Below are positions 18,934 through 27,368 of a DNA stretch of 64,000 nt, in pieces (the first letter of the stretch is position 1; every line of letters begins with the position of its first letter). The notes below the pieces were generated by a model. The model had not been told where the DNA came from. It saw nothing but the letters and a program-made list of their open reading frames with translations, and ran no database searches. Made by a program: the position numbers and the translations under genes. This stretch comes from Acidovorax sp. 106. Lineage in GTDB: Bacteria > Pseudomonadota > Gammaproteobacteria > Burkholderiales > Burkholderiaceae_C. The stretch is taken from assembly GCF_003663825.1 (NCBI RefSeq), contig NZ_RCCC01000001.1:1248501-1312500 (forward strand), read 5' to 3'.

Positions 18934-19854
18934 ATGCGCGATATCCGCTTTGAAGACATGCACCTGTTCGCCCGCGTGGCCGATCTGGGCTCGCTGTCGG
19001 CCGTGGCCCGCGAGCGTAACGTGCCCGTCAGCCAGGTCTCGCGCACGCTGGTGCGCATCGAGCAGTCCAGCGGTGCCAGGCTGGTCCACCGCAGCACGCA
19101 TGGGCTCACGCTCACCGCAGAGGGGCACACTTTTTTGGACTACTGCCGGCGCATCACCGGCACGCTGGACGAGCTGGAGGGCGAGTTCGCCAGCCACAGC
19201 GGCCAACCCAGCGGCTGCGTGCGCGTGGCCTGCAGCTCGGTGGTGGCCGAGCACTTGCTGATCCCCAGCTTTGACAGCCTGCAGCAGCGCTACCCGCTGC
19301 TGCGTGTGGAGCTGGTGGTGGACGACCGCATGGCCGACATGGTGCAAGGCGGCATCGACATCGCCATCCGCACCGGGCCGCCCCTGACAGACACCGTGGT
19401 GGCGCGGCCCCTGGGCACGCTGGCACGCGCACTGTATGCCACGCCCAGCTACCTGCAGGCCCATGGCACCCCCACCCATCCCGACCAATTGCACCAACAT
19501 CGGCTCATCACCAACAGCGCGGTGGCCTTTTTGAACCACTGGCCTTTTGTGGTGAACGACGCGCCCTGCGTGCGGGTGGCCGAAGGGCATTGGCGCTCTG
19601 ACAGCACCGCCACCACCGCCCGCATGGCGCTGCAGGGTCTGGGCATTGCGCGCCTGGCCACCCTGGTGGCCGAGCCCCTGGTGCGCCAGGGGCGACTCCT
19701 ACCCGTGCTGGCCGAGTTTGTGGACCTGCAACCTGGCCCCATCCACGCCATCACCCTCACCCGCCGCCATCGGCTTCCCAAGGTGCAGGCTTGTATCGAC
19801 CACTGGGCCGAATGGTTCGCGCGCACTGACCCTGCCGCACCGACCAAGGCCTGA
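18934..19854 (+). CDS. LysR-family transcriptional regulator
   Basis: A 306-residue regulator: an N-terminal winged helix (about 1-62) with DMHLFARVADLGSLSAVARE and VSQVSRTLVRIEQ, then a periplasmic-binding-protein-like effector domain (about 90-295). The start at 18934 is the usual LysR position just before the helix-turn-helix. It is divergent from the 72-residue gene and tautomerase, separated by 166 bases, the standard layout for autoregulation and control of the divergent genes. The inducer is unknown. thiL begins 23 bases after its stop. Confidence 0.93.
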   Translation: MRDIRFEDMHLFARVADLGSLSAVARERNVPVSQVSRTLVRIEQSSGARLVHRSTHGLTLTAEGHTFLDYCRRITGTLDELEGEFASHSGQPSGCVRVACSSVVAEHLLIPSFDSLQQRYPLLRVELVVDDRMADMVQGGIDIAIRTGPPLTDTVVARPLGTLARALYATPSYLQAHGTPTHPDQLHQHRLITNSAVAFLNHWPFVVNDAPCVRVAEGHWRSDSTATTARMALQGLGIARLATLVAEPLVRQGRLLPVLAEFVDLQPGPIHAITLTRRHRLPKVQACIDHWAEWFARTDPAAPTKA

Positions 19855-19877
19855 GTCCTCTATCGGAACCAAACCCC

Positions 19878-20852
19878 ATGGGTGAATTTGACTTGATCGC
19901 GCGCTACTTCACGCGCCCCGTTTGCCACGCCGTGCTGGGCGTGGGCGACGACTGTGCCTTGCTGGCCCCGCGCCCCGGCATGCAACTGGCCATCAGCAGC
20001 GACATGCTGGTGCAGGGCCGCCACTTCTTTGCCGATGTGGACCCCGAGGCCCTGGGCCACAAAGCGCTGGCCGTCAACCTGTCAGACTTGGCCGCCTGCG
20101 GCGCCAAGCCGCTGGCCTTCACGCTGGCGCTGGCGCTGCCACGGGTGAACGAAGCGTGGCTGGCGGGCTTCTCACGCGGGCTGCTCGCGCTGGCCGACGC
20201 GCACGGCTGCGAGCTGGTGGGGGGCGACACCACCCAGGGCCCGCTCAATATCTGCATCACCGTGTTTGGCGAAGTGCCTGCAGGCCAGGCCCTGCTGCGC
20301 AGCGGCGCACGGGCGGGCGACGACATCTACGTGAGCGGCACGCTGGGCGATGCGCGACTGGCGCTGGAAGCCCTGCTGGGCCACATCCAACTGCCTGACG
20401 ACCTGCTGGCCCAGGCCCGCCAGCGGCTGGAGCGCCCCACGCCCCGCATGGCGCTGGGCCTGGCGCTGCGCGGCGTTGCCAGCAGCGCCATGGACGTGAG
20501 CGACGGTCTGCTGGGCGACTTTGCCCACATCCTCAAGGCCTCGGGCGTGGGGGCGTGCATCCACACCCATGAAACTATCAAATTGATAGCTGCCAGCGCT
20601 TACAAATCAAGCGCTACAGGCATATTTAGCCCTCAGCTTCTGCACCAATGCACGCTGGCAGGTGGAGACGACTACGAACTGGTGTTCACCGCCCCGCCAG
20701 CGCACCGTGCCGCCGTGGCCGCAGCTGCCACGCAAAGCCAGACACCCGTGGCGTGCATTGGCCAGGTGCAGGCCGAGCCTGGGCTGCGGCTGGTGGATGC
20801 GCAGGGCCAGCGGGTGGAGCACCGCTTCGCCTCGTTCGATCATTTCGCATGA
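19878..20852 (+). CDS. thiL: Thiamine-monophosphate kinase
   Basis: Phosphorylates thiamine monophosphate to the active cofactor thiamine diphosphate. The 324-residue PurM-like protein has GVGDDCALL, ISSDMLVQGRHF, ALAVNLSDLAACGA, GGDTTQGP, SAMDVSDGLLGD and GGDDYELVFT, all family landmarks. Between GVGACIHTH and the LAGGDDYEL motif sits a segment ETIKLIAASAYKSSATG encoded entirely by an in-frame copy of the AGCGCTT palindromic repeat, so this region is probably longer than in relatives. In many betaproteobacteria pgpA and cinA follow directly; here about 5.3 kb separates them. Confidence 0.95.
   Translation: MGEFDLIARYFTRPVCHAVLGVGDDCALLAPRPGMQLAISSDMLVQGRHFFADVDPEALGHKALAVNLSDLAACGAKPLAFTLALALPRVNEAWLAGFSRGLLALADAHGCELVGGDTTQGPLNICITVFGEVPAGQALLRSGARAGDDIYVSGTLGDARLALEALLGHIQLPDDLLAQARQRLERPTPRMALGLALRGVASSAMDVSDGLLGDFAHILKASGVGACIHTHETIKLIAASAYKSSATGIFSPQLLHQCTLAGGDDYELVFTAPPAHRAAVAAAATQSQTPVACIGQVQAEPGLRLVDAQGQRVEHRFASFDHFA
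20573..20628. repeat. AGCGCTT palindromic repeat, in frame inside thiL
   Basis: A near-complete copy: ATCAAATTGATAGCTGCCAG, then CGCTT-acaaatc-AAGCG, then CTACAGGCATATTTA. It is read in frame as IKLIAASAYKSSATGI. The same reading frame and orientation are used in rpoN (45752) and rlmL (43515). Confidence 0.85.
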
Positions 20853-20924
20853 AGCGCGTATCAGCGTGCACATCCTATACACAGCGGGGCCCCCTACCGG
20901 TATGCATTCGAAAAAGACACACCC

Positions 20925-21005
20925 GTTCACGCTGAGCTTGTCGAATCGCTGCGCAAGGCTTCGACAGGCTTGACTGGAACCATAGAACCTCAGCCTGAAC
21001 GGTTT
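20925..21005. repeat. Inverted repeat of the GCTGAGC/CTTGTCGAA type, one arm interrupted
   Basis: The left arm reads CCCGTTCACGCTGAGCTTGT then CGAA. The right arm reads TTCGACAGGCT, an interruption of about 18 bases, then CTCAGCCTGAACGG. CCTTCGACAGGCTCAGCCTG-type palindromes are widespread in beta- and gammaproteobacterial intergenic DNA. Here the right arm has been split by unrelated sequence. It fills the gap between thiL and the convergent dctP-like gene and could act as a bidirectional terminator if it still folds. Confidence 0.7.
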
Positions 21006-21045
21006 GGACGCTGATGAACTGAACACCCATCCGTATCAGGCGATC

Positions 21046-22038
21046 TCACTTGTTCGCAATGATGCTGAGCAGCTCTTCGCGTGTGGTCGGGTCGTTCATG
21101 TACTTGGCGTACAGCGGCGACATGCGGCGCACGAAGGGCGACACGTCCTTGACCCGCACAAACTGCGCGCCCTGCTTGGCCGTGGTCTCTTGCGCCTGGG
21201 CCACGCGCTTATTCCACAGCTCGCGCATCAGCAGGGCCGAGCGGGACCCGGCCTCTTGAAAAACCGCACGGTCGGCTTCTGACAGCTTGCCCCACAGCGC
21301 GGCCGACACCACCAGCGCCTCGGGCGAGACCACATGGTTGGTCACGTACACGCTCTTGGCCAACTTGTAGTGGCCGGTGGCTTCGTACGACGGCATGTTG
21401 TTCTCAGCGCAGTCGATGGTGCCTTTTTCAAAACCGGCCATCACCTCCTTGAAGGGCAGCGGCACGGGCTTGGCGTCCAGCAGCTTGACCATCTCGACAT
21501 AGATCTCAGACTGCTGCACCCGGATGGATGCGCCCGCCAGATCGCGCACGTTGGACGGACTGCGGCCGGCGCAATAGAACGAGCGAGCACCGCCGTCATA
21601 CCAGCCCACCACCACAAAGCCTGCGGTCTTCAGGTTGGCTGCAAACCGCTCGCCCAGCTTGCCGTCCAGGTAACGAAACATGTGGGCCGAGTCGGTGAAC
21701 AGGAAGGGCAGGTTCAACACCTTGATGCCCGGCACTGCGTCGGACAGTGGGCCGGAGCTGAACTCGGCCACGTCGATCTCGCCGCTCTTGAGCATCTGCA
21801 CGGCTTTGGGCTGGTCACCCAGCGTGGCGTTGGAAAACACCTCGATCTGGTAGCGCCCCTGCGTGCCCTTGTTCACTTGGTCGGCAAAGCTCTTCATCGC
21901 CTCGGTCACGGGGTAGCCGTCGGGGTGGATGTTCCAGGCCCTGAGCTTGGTCTGCGCCAGCGCCTGCGTGGCACCCAACCCCCAACCCATCCCCACCAGC
22001 GCCATGGCGCACAGCCCCCGCTTCACGGTTTTTCTCAT
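21046..22038 (-). CDS. TRAP transporter substrate-binding protein, DctP family
   Basis: A 330-residue periplasmic binding protein with a signal peptide (about 1-28, ending ATQALAQ). The body has the DctP fold with LRAWNIHPDGYPVTEAMKSF, MLKSGEIDVAEF, a typical Arg-containing segment ASIRVQQSEIY, and FEKGTIDCAENN. These proteins deliver organic acids to a TRAP membrane pair (DctQ/DctM), but no such genes are here, so it is an orphan. The two Cys (SFYCAG, TIDCAE) are of uncertain role. It is convergent with thiL. A TACGACGTCA box lies about 60 bases upstream, with a second copy 250 bases further. Confidence 0.92.
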   Translation of the reverse strand: MRKTVKRGLCAMALVGMGWGLGATQALAQTKLRAWNIHPDGYPVTEAMKSFADQVNKGTQGRYQIEVFSNATLGDQPKAVQMLKSGEIDVAEFSSGPLSDAVPGIKVLNLPFLFTDSAHMFRYLDGKLGERFAANLKTAGFVVVGWYDGGARSFYCAGRSPSNVRDLAGASIRVQQSEIYVEMVKLLDAKPVPLPFKEVMAGFEKGTIDCAENNMPSYEATGHYKLAKSVYVTNHVVSPEALVVSAALWGKLSEADRAVFQEAGSRSALLMRELWNKRVAQAQETTAKQGAQFVRVKDVSPFVRRMSPLYAKYMNDPTTREELLSIIANK

Positions 22039-22097
22039 CTCCCCGACTCCTTTTTGGTTGTGGTCGCCATGCTGGGCCCAACACAGGCCAGCATTGA

Positions 22098-22107
22098 TAC
22101 GACGTCA
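22098..22107. promoter_or_regulatory. TACGACGTCA box upstream of the TRAP binding protein gene
   Basis: TACGACGTCA contains the palindrome GACGTC and recurs exactly at 22351. It lies about 60 bases before the minus-strand gene ending at 21046, a fitting place for an operator. GntR-type regulators use operators of this style, but no GntR gene is in the window. The 426-base gap 22039-22464 holds this pair and the hairpin at 22246, and nothing else I can name. Confidence 0.35.
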
Positions 22108-22245
22108 TATTTGTTCATCCAGCAGCGAAACCGTGAACCCCAACATTCAGAACACACACTTCCTGACAACCAGGACGCCATCGGCCCTGTGCCAGAGCGC
22201 ATTGCGTGAGAGTTACACCGGCAAGCCCTCTTTGCCACTAGGCAG

Positions 22246-22273
22246 TGCATCGCGCTCGCGCGATGCATTTTTT
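22246..22273 (+). terminator. Intrinsic terminator with no obvious upstream gene
   Basis: TGCATCGCG-CTCG-CGCGATGCA is a perfect nine-base-pair stem followed by T6 on the plus strand. No plus-strand gene ends before it; the preceding 200 bases are the dctP-like upstream region. It may end a small RNA, or be a leader hairpin of the broken gene at 22465. Confidence 0.6.
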
Positions 22274-22350
22274 AGCAACATTTGCTCACCAGCCATCCGG
22301 GTAAACGCCATCTCTTTCAGGAAAAGAAAAATTCACAACCCGCCATGTTG

Positions 22351-22360
22351 TACGACGTCA
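22351..22360. promoter_or_regulatory. Second TACGACGTCA box
   Basis: Exact second copy of the ten-base box at 22098, preceded by TTG (TTGTACGACGTCACC). It lies about 105 bases before the ATG of the broken gene at 22465. Two identical boxes 253 bases apart could allow looping by one regulator. Confidence 0.35.
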
Positions 22361-22464
22361 CCTTTCCAACTCCTGCAAACGACCGCTTCGGCACACCGAC
22401 CGATCCGGCGGGCATCCACCGGCGCACCGCTGACACACACCTGCTGCATTGAGGGTACAAAACC

Positions 22465-22915
22465 ATGAGACGCAGAGAATTTGCCCTGACCGCAGCGCTT
22501 TCGCCCCTGCAGATGACAGCCTGCGCGGGAGATCGGGGCAGCGGCGGCGCAGAGCCCATCCAGCCCATCGGCAACTAGGCCGAGACAGCGGCAGGCCTCA
22601 AGCGCGCAGCACAGCACGTGCGGGTGACACGGCATCTGTGACTTCGCGGGCAAAGAGTCGCTCAAGAACGACTGGACCTCGCCCGTGCCAGAGATCGTCA
22701 ACCCCTAGAAGGCCGACGGCCCCAGCACCGCCTCCACGGGCACTGACTACCGCAGCAAGCCTGTGGGCGAGGTGTACGACACATCCCCCAACCCTGCCGA
22801 CAACCCGCCCGAGATCGAGCCCTGCGTGAAGCGTGAGAAGCCGCAGTTCACCGTCACCTCGGAGTGGATCCGCCGCATGGGCCGCCTGATCGCTTACCTG
22901 ACGCCCGAGGCCTGA
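22465..22915 (+). pseudogene. Decayed gene for an exported protein (frameshift and stop)
   Basis: A 37-codon frame begins MRRREFALTAALSPLQMTAC, like a lipoprotein or Tat-type signal, and stops at TAG 22576. From about 22631 another frame continues with coding-like sequence (CDFAGKESLKNDWTSPVPEI) to a TAG at 22706, then DYRSKPVGEVYDTSPNPADN and PQFTVTSEWIRRMGRLIAYL to a TGA at 22913. Two lesions in one stretch with protein-like composition point to a broken gene. I do not recognise the family. Alternatively only the short first frame is translated. Confidence 0.45.
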
Positions 22916-22960
22916 CGCCAGCGGCCTGCGCTACACAGGGCCGCACGGCGCGTCGCGCCC

Positions 22961-24277
22961 TCAGCGCATCTGGAACAGCTCTTGGTGAAAGCTGCGCGGC
23001 CTGCGCCCCAGGCGCTGCATGGCGCTGCGCAATGCCTGGCCAAAGCCCTGCGGCCCGCAGAACCACACGCTGGCCTGCGGCCCGGCGCTGGCCAGCAACG
23101 CATCGGCGGCCACCGGGCCTGTGGCATCGCTGTGGTGCACATGCAGCGTCACACGGGGCAATTGCGCGCACAGCTGCTGCATGCGCTGGGCAAACACGGC
23201 CTCGCCCGCATTGCGCACGCAGTAGTGCAGCTGCACCACCGGGACCTGGGCCGGGTCAGCCACCAGCGACTCCAGCCACGCCACAAACGGCGTGGCGCCA
23301 ATGCCCGCCGCCACCCACACCTGCTCGGGTGCGCGGTCTTGGCGGAAGTCGAATCGCCCATAGGGCCCCTCCACCCACACCTGCTGGCCCACCGCCACGC
23401 GCTGGCCTAGCTGCGCGGTGTAGTCGCCCAGCGCCTTGATGGCAAAGCGCACTCGGCCATTGCCTGCATCGGCGTTGACCAGCGTGAAGGGGTGGTGCCC
23501 CTCGCCCGCCTGCAACGTCAAAAACACAAACTGCCCGGCCTGGTGCTTCCAGGCGCCCTGCACCTGGCACTCCAGCTCGACCACCCCGCTGGGGTGCACC
23601 TGCACCGCCACCACCTGGGCCGCATGGCGGCGGCTGCCGCCAATGCGCCCGGTCAGCGAGCGCACCGCGCACAACACGCCCGCCAGCGTGGCCACGGCCA
23701 CGAACGCGCCCGCAGGCTGTGCCCACCATTCGGGCGGCACCAGCACCACGGCATGAAAGGCCAGCACCAGGTACACCACCGCCAGCAGTTTGTGCAGGTA
23801 GCGCCATACGTGGTACGGAAACCGCTGCCACAGCGTGATGACCAGCATGGCCGCCAGGAACCACACCGACCACTCGCCCATTTCTTCCGCCAGATGGCGA
23901 AAGGTGTTGAGCCACCAGTCAGCACGCGGGGCCTTCACGGGGCGGCCCACCCAGGCCACCAGCAGGCTCTTGGACAACTGCGTGCCATAGTGCAGCAGCG
24001 ACAACACAATGGCCCCAATGCCTGCCCACTTGTGCAAGCGGTAAACCTTGTCCATGCCGCCCAGCGGCCGCTCCAGCCACACGGGCCGCAGCGACAGCAC
24101 CATGATCAGCGACATCAGCGCCCAGGCGCCCAGCCCGGTCAGCAGCAGCACTTGGTTGCGCCACCACCAGACGTTCATCACCGGCATCACTGGCAACACT
24201 GGGTCGGGCCACGGCACGGCCATGGCCCACAACAGCACTGCCAATGCCAGCGTGCTTCCCAAAACCTTTTTCATCAT
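22961..24277 (-). CDS. Ferric-reductase-like membrane flavoprotein
   Basis: A 438-residue protein. The N-terminal half (about 1-225) has six or so membrane segments of the ferric reductase-like/YedZ type, with probable haem His residues in RLHKWAGIG, LHYGTQ, YLHKLLAVVYLVLAFHAVVL. The C-terminal half is a ferredoxin-NADP reductase module: an FAD-binding HPFTLVNADAG region, VEGPYGRF, VWVAAGIGATPF for NAD(P)H binding and VWFCGPQGFG. It probably carries electrons from NAD(P)H through FAD and haem across the membrane; the acceptor (iron, oxygen, other) is unknown. The start at 24277 (MMKKVLG) sits just before the first membrane segment. Confidence 0.88.
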   Translation of the reverse strand: MMKKVLGSTLALAVLLWAMAVPWPDPVLPVMPVMNVWWWRNQVLLLTGLGAWALMSLIMVLSLRPVWLERPLGGMDKVYRLHKWAGIGAIVLSLLHYGTQLSKSLLVAWVGRPVKAPRADWWLNTFRHLAEEMGEWSVWFLAAMLVITLWQRFPYHVWRYLHKLLAVVYLVLAFHAVVLVPPEWWAQPAGAFVAVATLAGVLCAVRSLTGRIGGSRRHAAQVVAVQVHPSGVVELECQVQGAWKHQAGQFVFLTLQAGEGHHPFTLVNADAGNGRVRFAIKALGDYTAQLGQRVAVGQQVWVEGPYGRFDFRQDRAPEQVWVAAGIGATPFVAWLESLVADPAQVPVVQLHYCVRNAGEAVFAQRMQQLCAQLPRVTLHVHHSDATGPVAADALLASAGPQASVWFCGPQGFGQALRSAMQRLGRRPRSFHQELFQMR

Positions 24278-24475
24278 CGACCCTGTCTTTGTTTTGTCGG
24301 ACCTTCCACCATAGCCCTGGGGGATGAAGACAGCCTTAACCCAACATAAACAAGCCGTAAAGCGCGCCGCCCCCAACCTTGGCCCGGAGCCCCACACTGC
24401 TAGCATCCCACCCACTGCAAAGCGCACGCCGCACCGCCGGCGCTGTTTTGCCCCTCTGCCCCCAGGAGCCCCGCC

Positions 24476-26131
24476 GTGAAGCACACCACCCCTGCCCGCC
24501 CCTTGCCCCCTGCCGCCATGACCAGCCTGGCCACACTGGCCGCCCTGTGGGCCGCCGCCAGCCCGGCGCTGGCGCAAGACACCGCCTCGCGGATTGCCCG
24601 CGTCACCGTGTACCCCGGCAGCGCTACGGTAGAGCGCGTGGCCAAGGTGCCCGCAGGCGCGCGCAGCATCACGCTGGGCTGCCTGCCTGCGTCGCTCGAT
24701 GCGCAAAGCCTGCAGATCAACGCCGACCCCGCCGTGCGCGTGGGCGAATTCAATGTGCGCACCGAAGACCGCGACGTGGTGGCTGCCTGCGCCAGCCCGC
24801 TCGACGGCCGCATCCGCGAGCTGGAAGACCAGATCGCCGCCGTCAAGGCCGAAACCGCATCGCTGCAACTGGTGGATGGCTACCTGAAGAACGTAGCGAC
24901 CGGGGGAACCGGCACCGAAACGCCCGGCGGCCGCCTGCAAGCCACCACACCCGCACAGATCGCCGCCACCGCCGACGCGCTGCGCAAGTCGGCGCAAGAA
25001 TCACAAACCCGCGCGCACCAGCTGCAGCGCAAGCAGCAAGCGCTGGAACTGGCCCTCAAGCCCCTGGCGGCAGAGCGCGAACGCACCGCCAGCCAGCGCG
25101 CGCAGGTGGTCTCCGTCACCGTGACGCTGGCCACCGACCGCGAGGCCGAGTTGAGCCTGTCCTACCAAGTGCGCGGCACCGGCTGGCAGCCCACCTACCG
25201 CGCCACGCTCGACGCCGCAAAACCCAGCGTGCTGCTGGAGCGCCAGGCCCTGGTGGCACAAAACAGTGGCGAGGACTGGAGCAATGTGCAGCTGACCCTC
25301 TCCACCGGCCAGCCAGGCCGCGCCACCCAGGGCCGCCTGCCCCGCCCCTGGACGCTGGACATCGCGCCGCCCGCCCCCAAGGTGGCCATGCCTGCCGTGG
25401 CAATGGCCATGTCGGCAGCACCCGCCCCGGCATCGCCCGTGGCACGCCGGGCCAGTGCCGAAGACGCCCTGCCCAGCTTTGAAGTCAGCAGCACCGACAA
25501 GGCCTTTGCCACCGAATTTGCGGTGCCGCAGCGCATCACCGTGCCCTCCAACGGCCAGCGTGTGACGCTGGCCCTGGGCAACTACACCGCGCCCGCCACG
25601 CTCCTGACCCGCGCCGCCCCTGCAGTGGAAGAAGCCGCCTACCTGGTGGCCGAGCTGGCACCGCCCCCCGGCGTATGGCCTGTGGGCACAGCCAACCTGT
25701 ACCGCGATGGCGCCTTTGTGGGCACTGGCCGCATCGACTTTGCCGCCGCTGCCAACGCCAACGGAGCCAGCAGCCTGGCCTTTGGGCGCGATGAACTGAT
25801 CACCGTGCGCGCCGAGCCCGTGCAAGACCTGACGGGCAGCACCGGCTTTACCGGCTCGCGCATCGAGCGCCGCACCCGCCGCGCCTACACGGTGGAGAAC
25901 CGCCACAAGACGCCCGTCACGCTGCAGGTGCTGCACGCAGCCCCCCAGTCGCGCAACGAAAAGATCGAGATCGAATCGCGCTACCAGCCCCAGCCCACCG
26001 ACCTGTCCTGGAACCGCACACCCGGCACCGTGGCCTGGCAGCAGCCCCTGGCCGCAGGGGCCACCGCGCAGTTCAGCGCCGAGCACACCATCCGCTACGC
26101 CAAAGACCTGGACGTGCAGGAACGCCAATGA
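24476..26131 (+). CDS. DUF4139 domain exported protein
   Basis: A 551-residue protein with GTG start and a signal peptide (ending ASPALAQD, about residue 35). The N-terminal part resembles DUF4140 (TVYPGSATVERVAKVPAGAR), followed by a coiled coil (about 100-200) and a DUF4139 beta-rich domain (SYQVRGTGWQPTYRATLD; GEDWSNVQLTLSTG; YTVENRHKTPVTLQV). The family is widespread, usually exported and of unknown function. Its end overlaps the pgpA start by four bases, so pgpA is translated from the same message. A strong ribosome site is not obvious at the GTG. Confidence 0.88.
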   Translation: MKHTTPARPLPPAAMTSLATLAALWAAASPALAQDTASRIARVTVYPGSATVERVAKVPAGARSITLGCLPASLDAQSLQINADPAVRVGEFNVRTEDRDVVAACASPLDGRIRELEDQIAAVKAETASLQLVDGYLKNVATGGTGTETPGGRLQATTPAQIAATADALRKSAQESQTRAHQLQRKQQALELALKPLAAERERTASQRAQVVSVTVTLATDREAELSLSYQVRGTGWQPTYRATLDAAKPSVLLERQALVAQNSGEDWSNVQLTLSTGQPGRATQGRLPRPWTLDIAPPAPKVAMPAVAMAMSAAPAPASPVARRASAEDALPSFEVSSTDKAFATEFAVPQRITVPSNGQRVTLALGNYTAPATLLTRAAPAVEEAAYLVAELAPPPGVWPVGTANLYRDGAFVGTGRIDFAAAANANGASSLAFGRDELITVRAEPVQDLTGSTGFTGSRIERRTRRAYTVENRHKTPVTLQVLHAAPQSRNEKIEIESRYQPQPTDLSWNRTPGTVAWQQPLAAGATAQFSAEHTIRYAKDLDVQERQ

Positions 26132-26685
26132 CCTTTGACGCCCAAACGCCTGCCACACCAACGCCCGTAGCCCCCGGCCAGGCCGCCCCGCGCCGCGCCA
26201 GCGCCGCCTTCATGCTCGCCCACCCGGCCCACGCCATTGCGCTGGGCTTTGGCTCAGGCCTCTCGCCCATCGCGCCCGGCACCGTGGGCACGCTGTGGGG
26301 CTGGATGTCATTTTTGGTGCTCAAGCCCTGGCTCAATGCCTGGCAAATGGGCGCATTGATTGCAGGCGGCGCCCTGGTGGGCTGGTGGGCCTGCACCACC
26401 ACCGCCCGCAACCTGCGCGTGGCCGACCCTGGCGCCATCGTGTGGGACGAAATCGTGGCCTTCTGGCTGGTGCTGTGGCTGGCCATGCCCATGGGCCTCA
26501 CGGGCCAGATCGTGGCCTTCGCCCTGTTCCGCTTTTTTGACGCCGCCAAGCCCGGCCCGGTGGGCTGGGCCGACAGCCTGTTCAAAGGCTTTGGCTGGCG
26601 CGGTGGCTGGGGCATCTTGTTTGACGACTTCGTGGCCGCCTTCTGCACGCTGCTGGTGATTGCGCTGTGGAGGTTCTTTGCATGA
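26128..26685 (+). CDS. pgpA: Phosphatidylglycerophosphatase A
   Basis: Dephosphorylates phosphatidylglycerol phosphate to phosphatidylglycerol at the inner membrane. The 185-residue protein has about four membrane segments and the family landmarks GFGSGLSPIAPGTVGTLWG, DPGAIVWDEIVAFW and FRFFDAAKPGPVGWAD, which carry the acidic metal-binding residues. Start and stop both overlap neighbours by ATGA, upstream with DUF4139 and downstream with cinA. In relatives thiL lies directly upstream; here it is 5.3 kb away. Confidence 0.93.
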   Translation: MTFDAQTPATPTPVAPGQAAPRRASAAFMLAHPAHAIALGFGSGLSPIAPGTVGTLWGWMSFLVLKPWLNAWQMGALIAGGALVGWWACTTTARNLRVADPGAIVWDEIVAFWLVLWLAMPMGLTGQIVAFALFRFFDAAKPGPVGWADSLFKGFGWRGGWGILFDDFVAAFCTLLVIALWRFFA

Positions 26686-27248
26686 GCCCCACAGACCCAA
26701 CCGCCCTGCCCGCATCGACACCCCAGTTACTCTCAAAAAGTGAGCTACCAGCGCTTAATAATCAAGCGCTAGAGGTCGATTTGACTCAAATATCTGCCAC
26801 CCTGCTTGCACGCGGCTGGATGCTGGCCACCGCCGAGAGCTGCACCGGCGGCATGATCGCCGCCGCCTGCACCGACCTGGCAGGTTCGAGCCAGTGGTTT
26901 GAGCGCGGCTTCGTCACCTATTCCAACGAAGCCAAGACCGAACTGCTGGGCGTGCCCGCAACGCTGATTGCCGCCCACGGCGCCGTGAGCGAGCCCGTGG
27001 CCCGCGCCATGGCCCAGGGCGCCGTGGCCCACTCCCGCGCCCAGGTGGCCGTGGCCGTCACCGGCATTGCCGGCCCCACAGGCGGCAGCGCCGACAAGCC
27101 CGTGGGCACCGTCTGGTTTGGCTGGAGCGTGAACGGCACCGTGACCACCGCCACCCGCCGCTTCGACGGCGACCGCGCCGCCGTGCGCCAGCAAACGCTG
27201 CACTGGGCCTGCGAGCGGTTGAACGCACTGCTGCAAAGCGCCCCCTGA
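26682..27248 (+). CDS. pncC: Nicotinamide-nucleotide amidase (CinA C-terminal family)
   Basis: Deamidates nicotinamide mononucleotide in NAD recycling. The 188-residue protein is the stand-alone CinA C-terminal domain with LATAESCTGGMIAAACTD, FVTYSNEAKTELLGV, GAVSEPVARAMA, VAVTGIAGPTGG and KPVGTVWFGW. The start overlaps the pgpA stop. The first 35 residues are unusual: SKSELPALNNQALEVDL is encoded by a copy of the AGCGCTT palindromic repeat, placed just before the conserved domain. A later start is unlikely because no good codon with a ribosome site follows the repeat. Confidence 0.93.
   Translation: MSPTDPTALPASTPQLLSKSELPALNNQALEVDLTQISATLLARGWMLATAESCTGGMIAAACTDLAGSSQWFERGFVTYSNEAKTELLGVPATLIAAHGAVSEPVARAMAQGAVAHSRAQVAVAVTGIAGPTGGSADKPVGTVWFGWSVNGTVTTATRRFDGDRAAVRQQTLHWACERLNALLQSAP
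26730..26795. repeat. AGCGCTT palindromic repeat, in frame inside cinA/pncC
   Basis: TCAAAAAGTGAGCTACCAG, CGCTT-aataatc-AAGCG, CTAGAGG then GATTTGACTCAAATAT. It is translated in a different frame from the thiL, rpoN and rlmL copies (SELPALNNQALEV), so the element tolerates more than one open frame. Confidence 0.8.
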
Positions 27249-27368
27249 ACCCACGCGGGTGGCGCTACAAAAAAAGTAAGCGAACACCCACCTGGAAATT
27301 GTCAATTATTTGTTGACGCACACAGGATGCCTCGGTGAAATGCGCACTTTCACTGAAGCACTCCCCCC

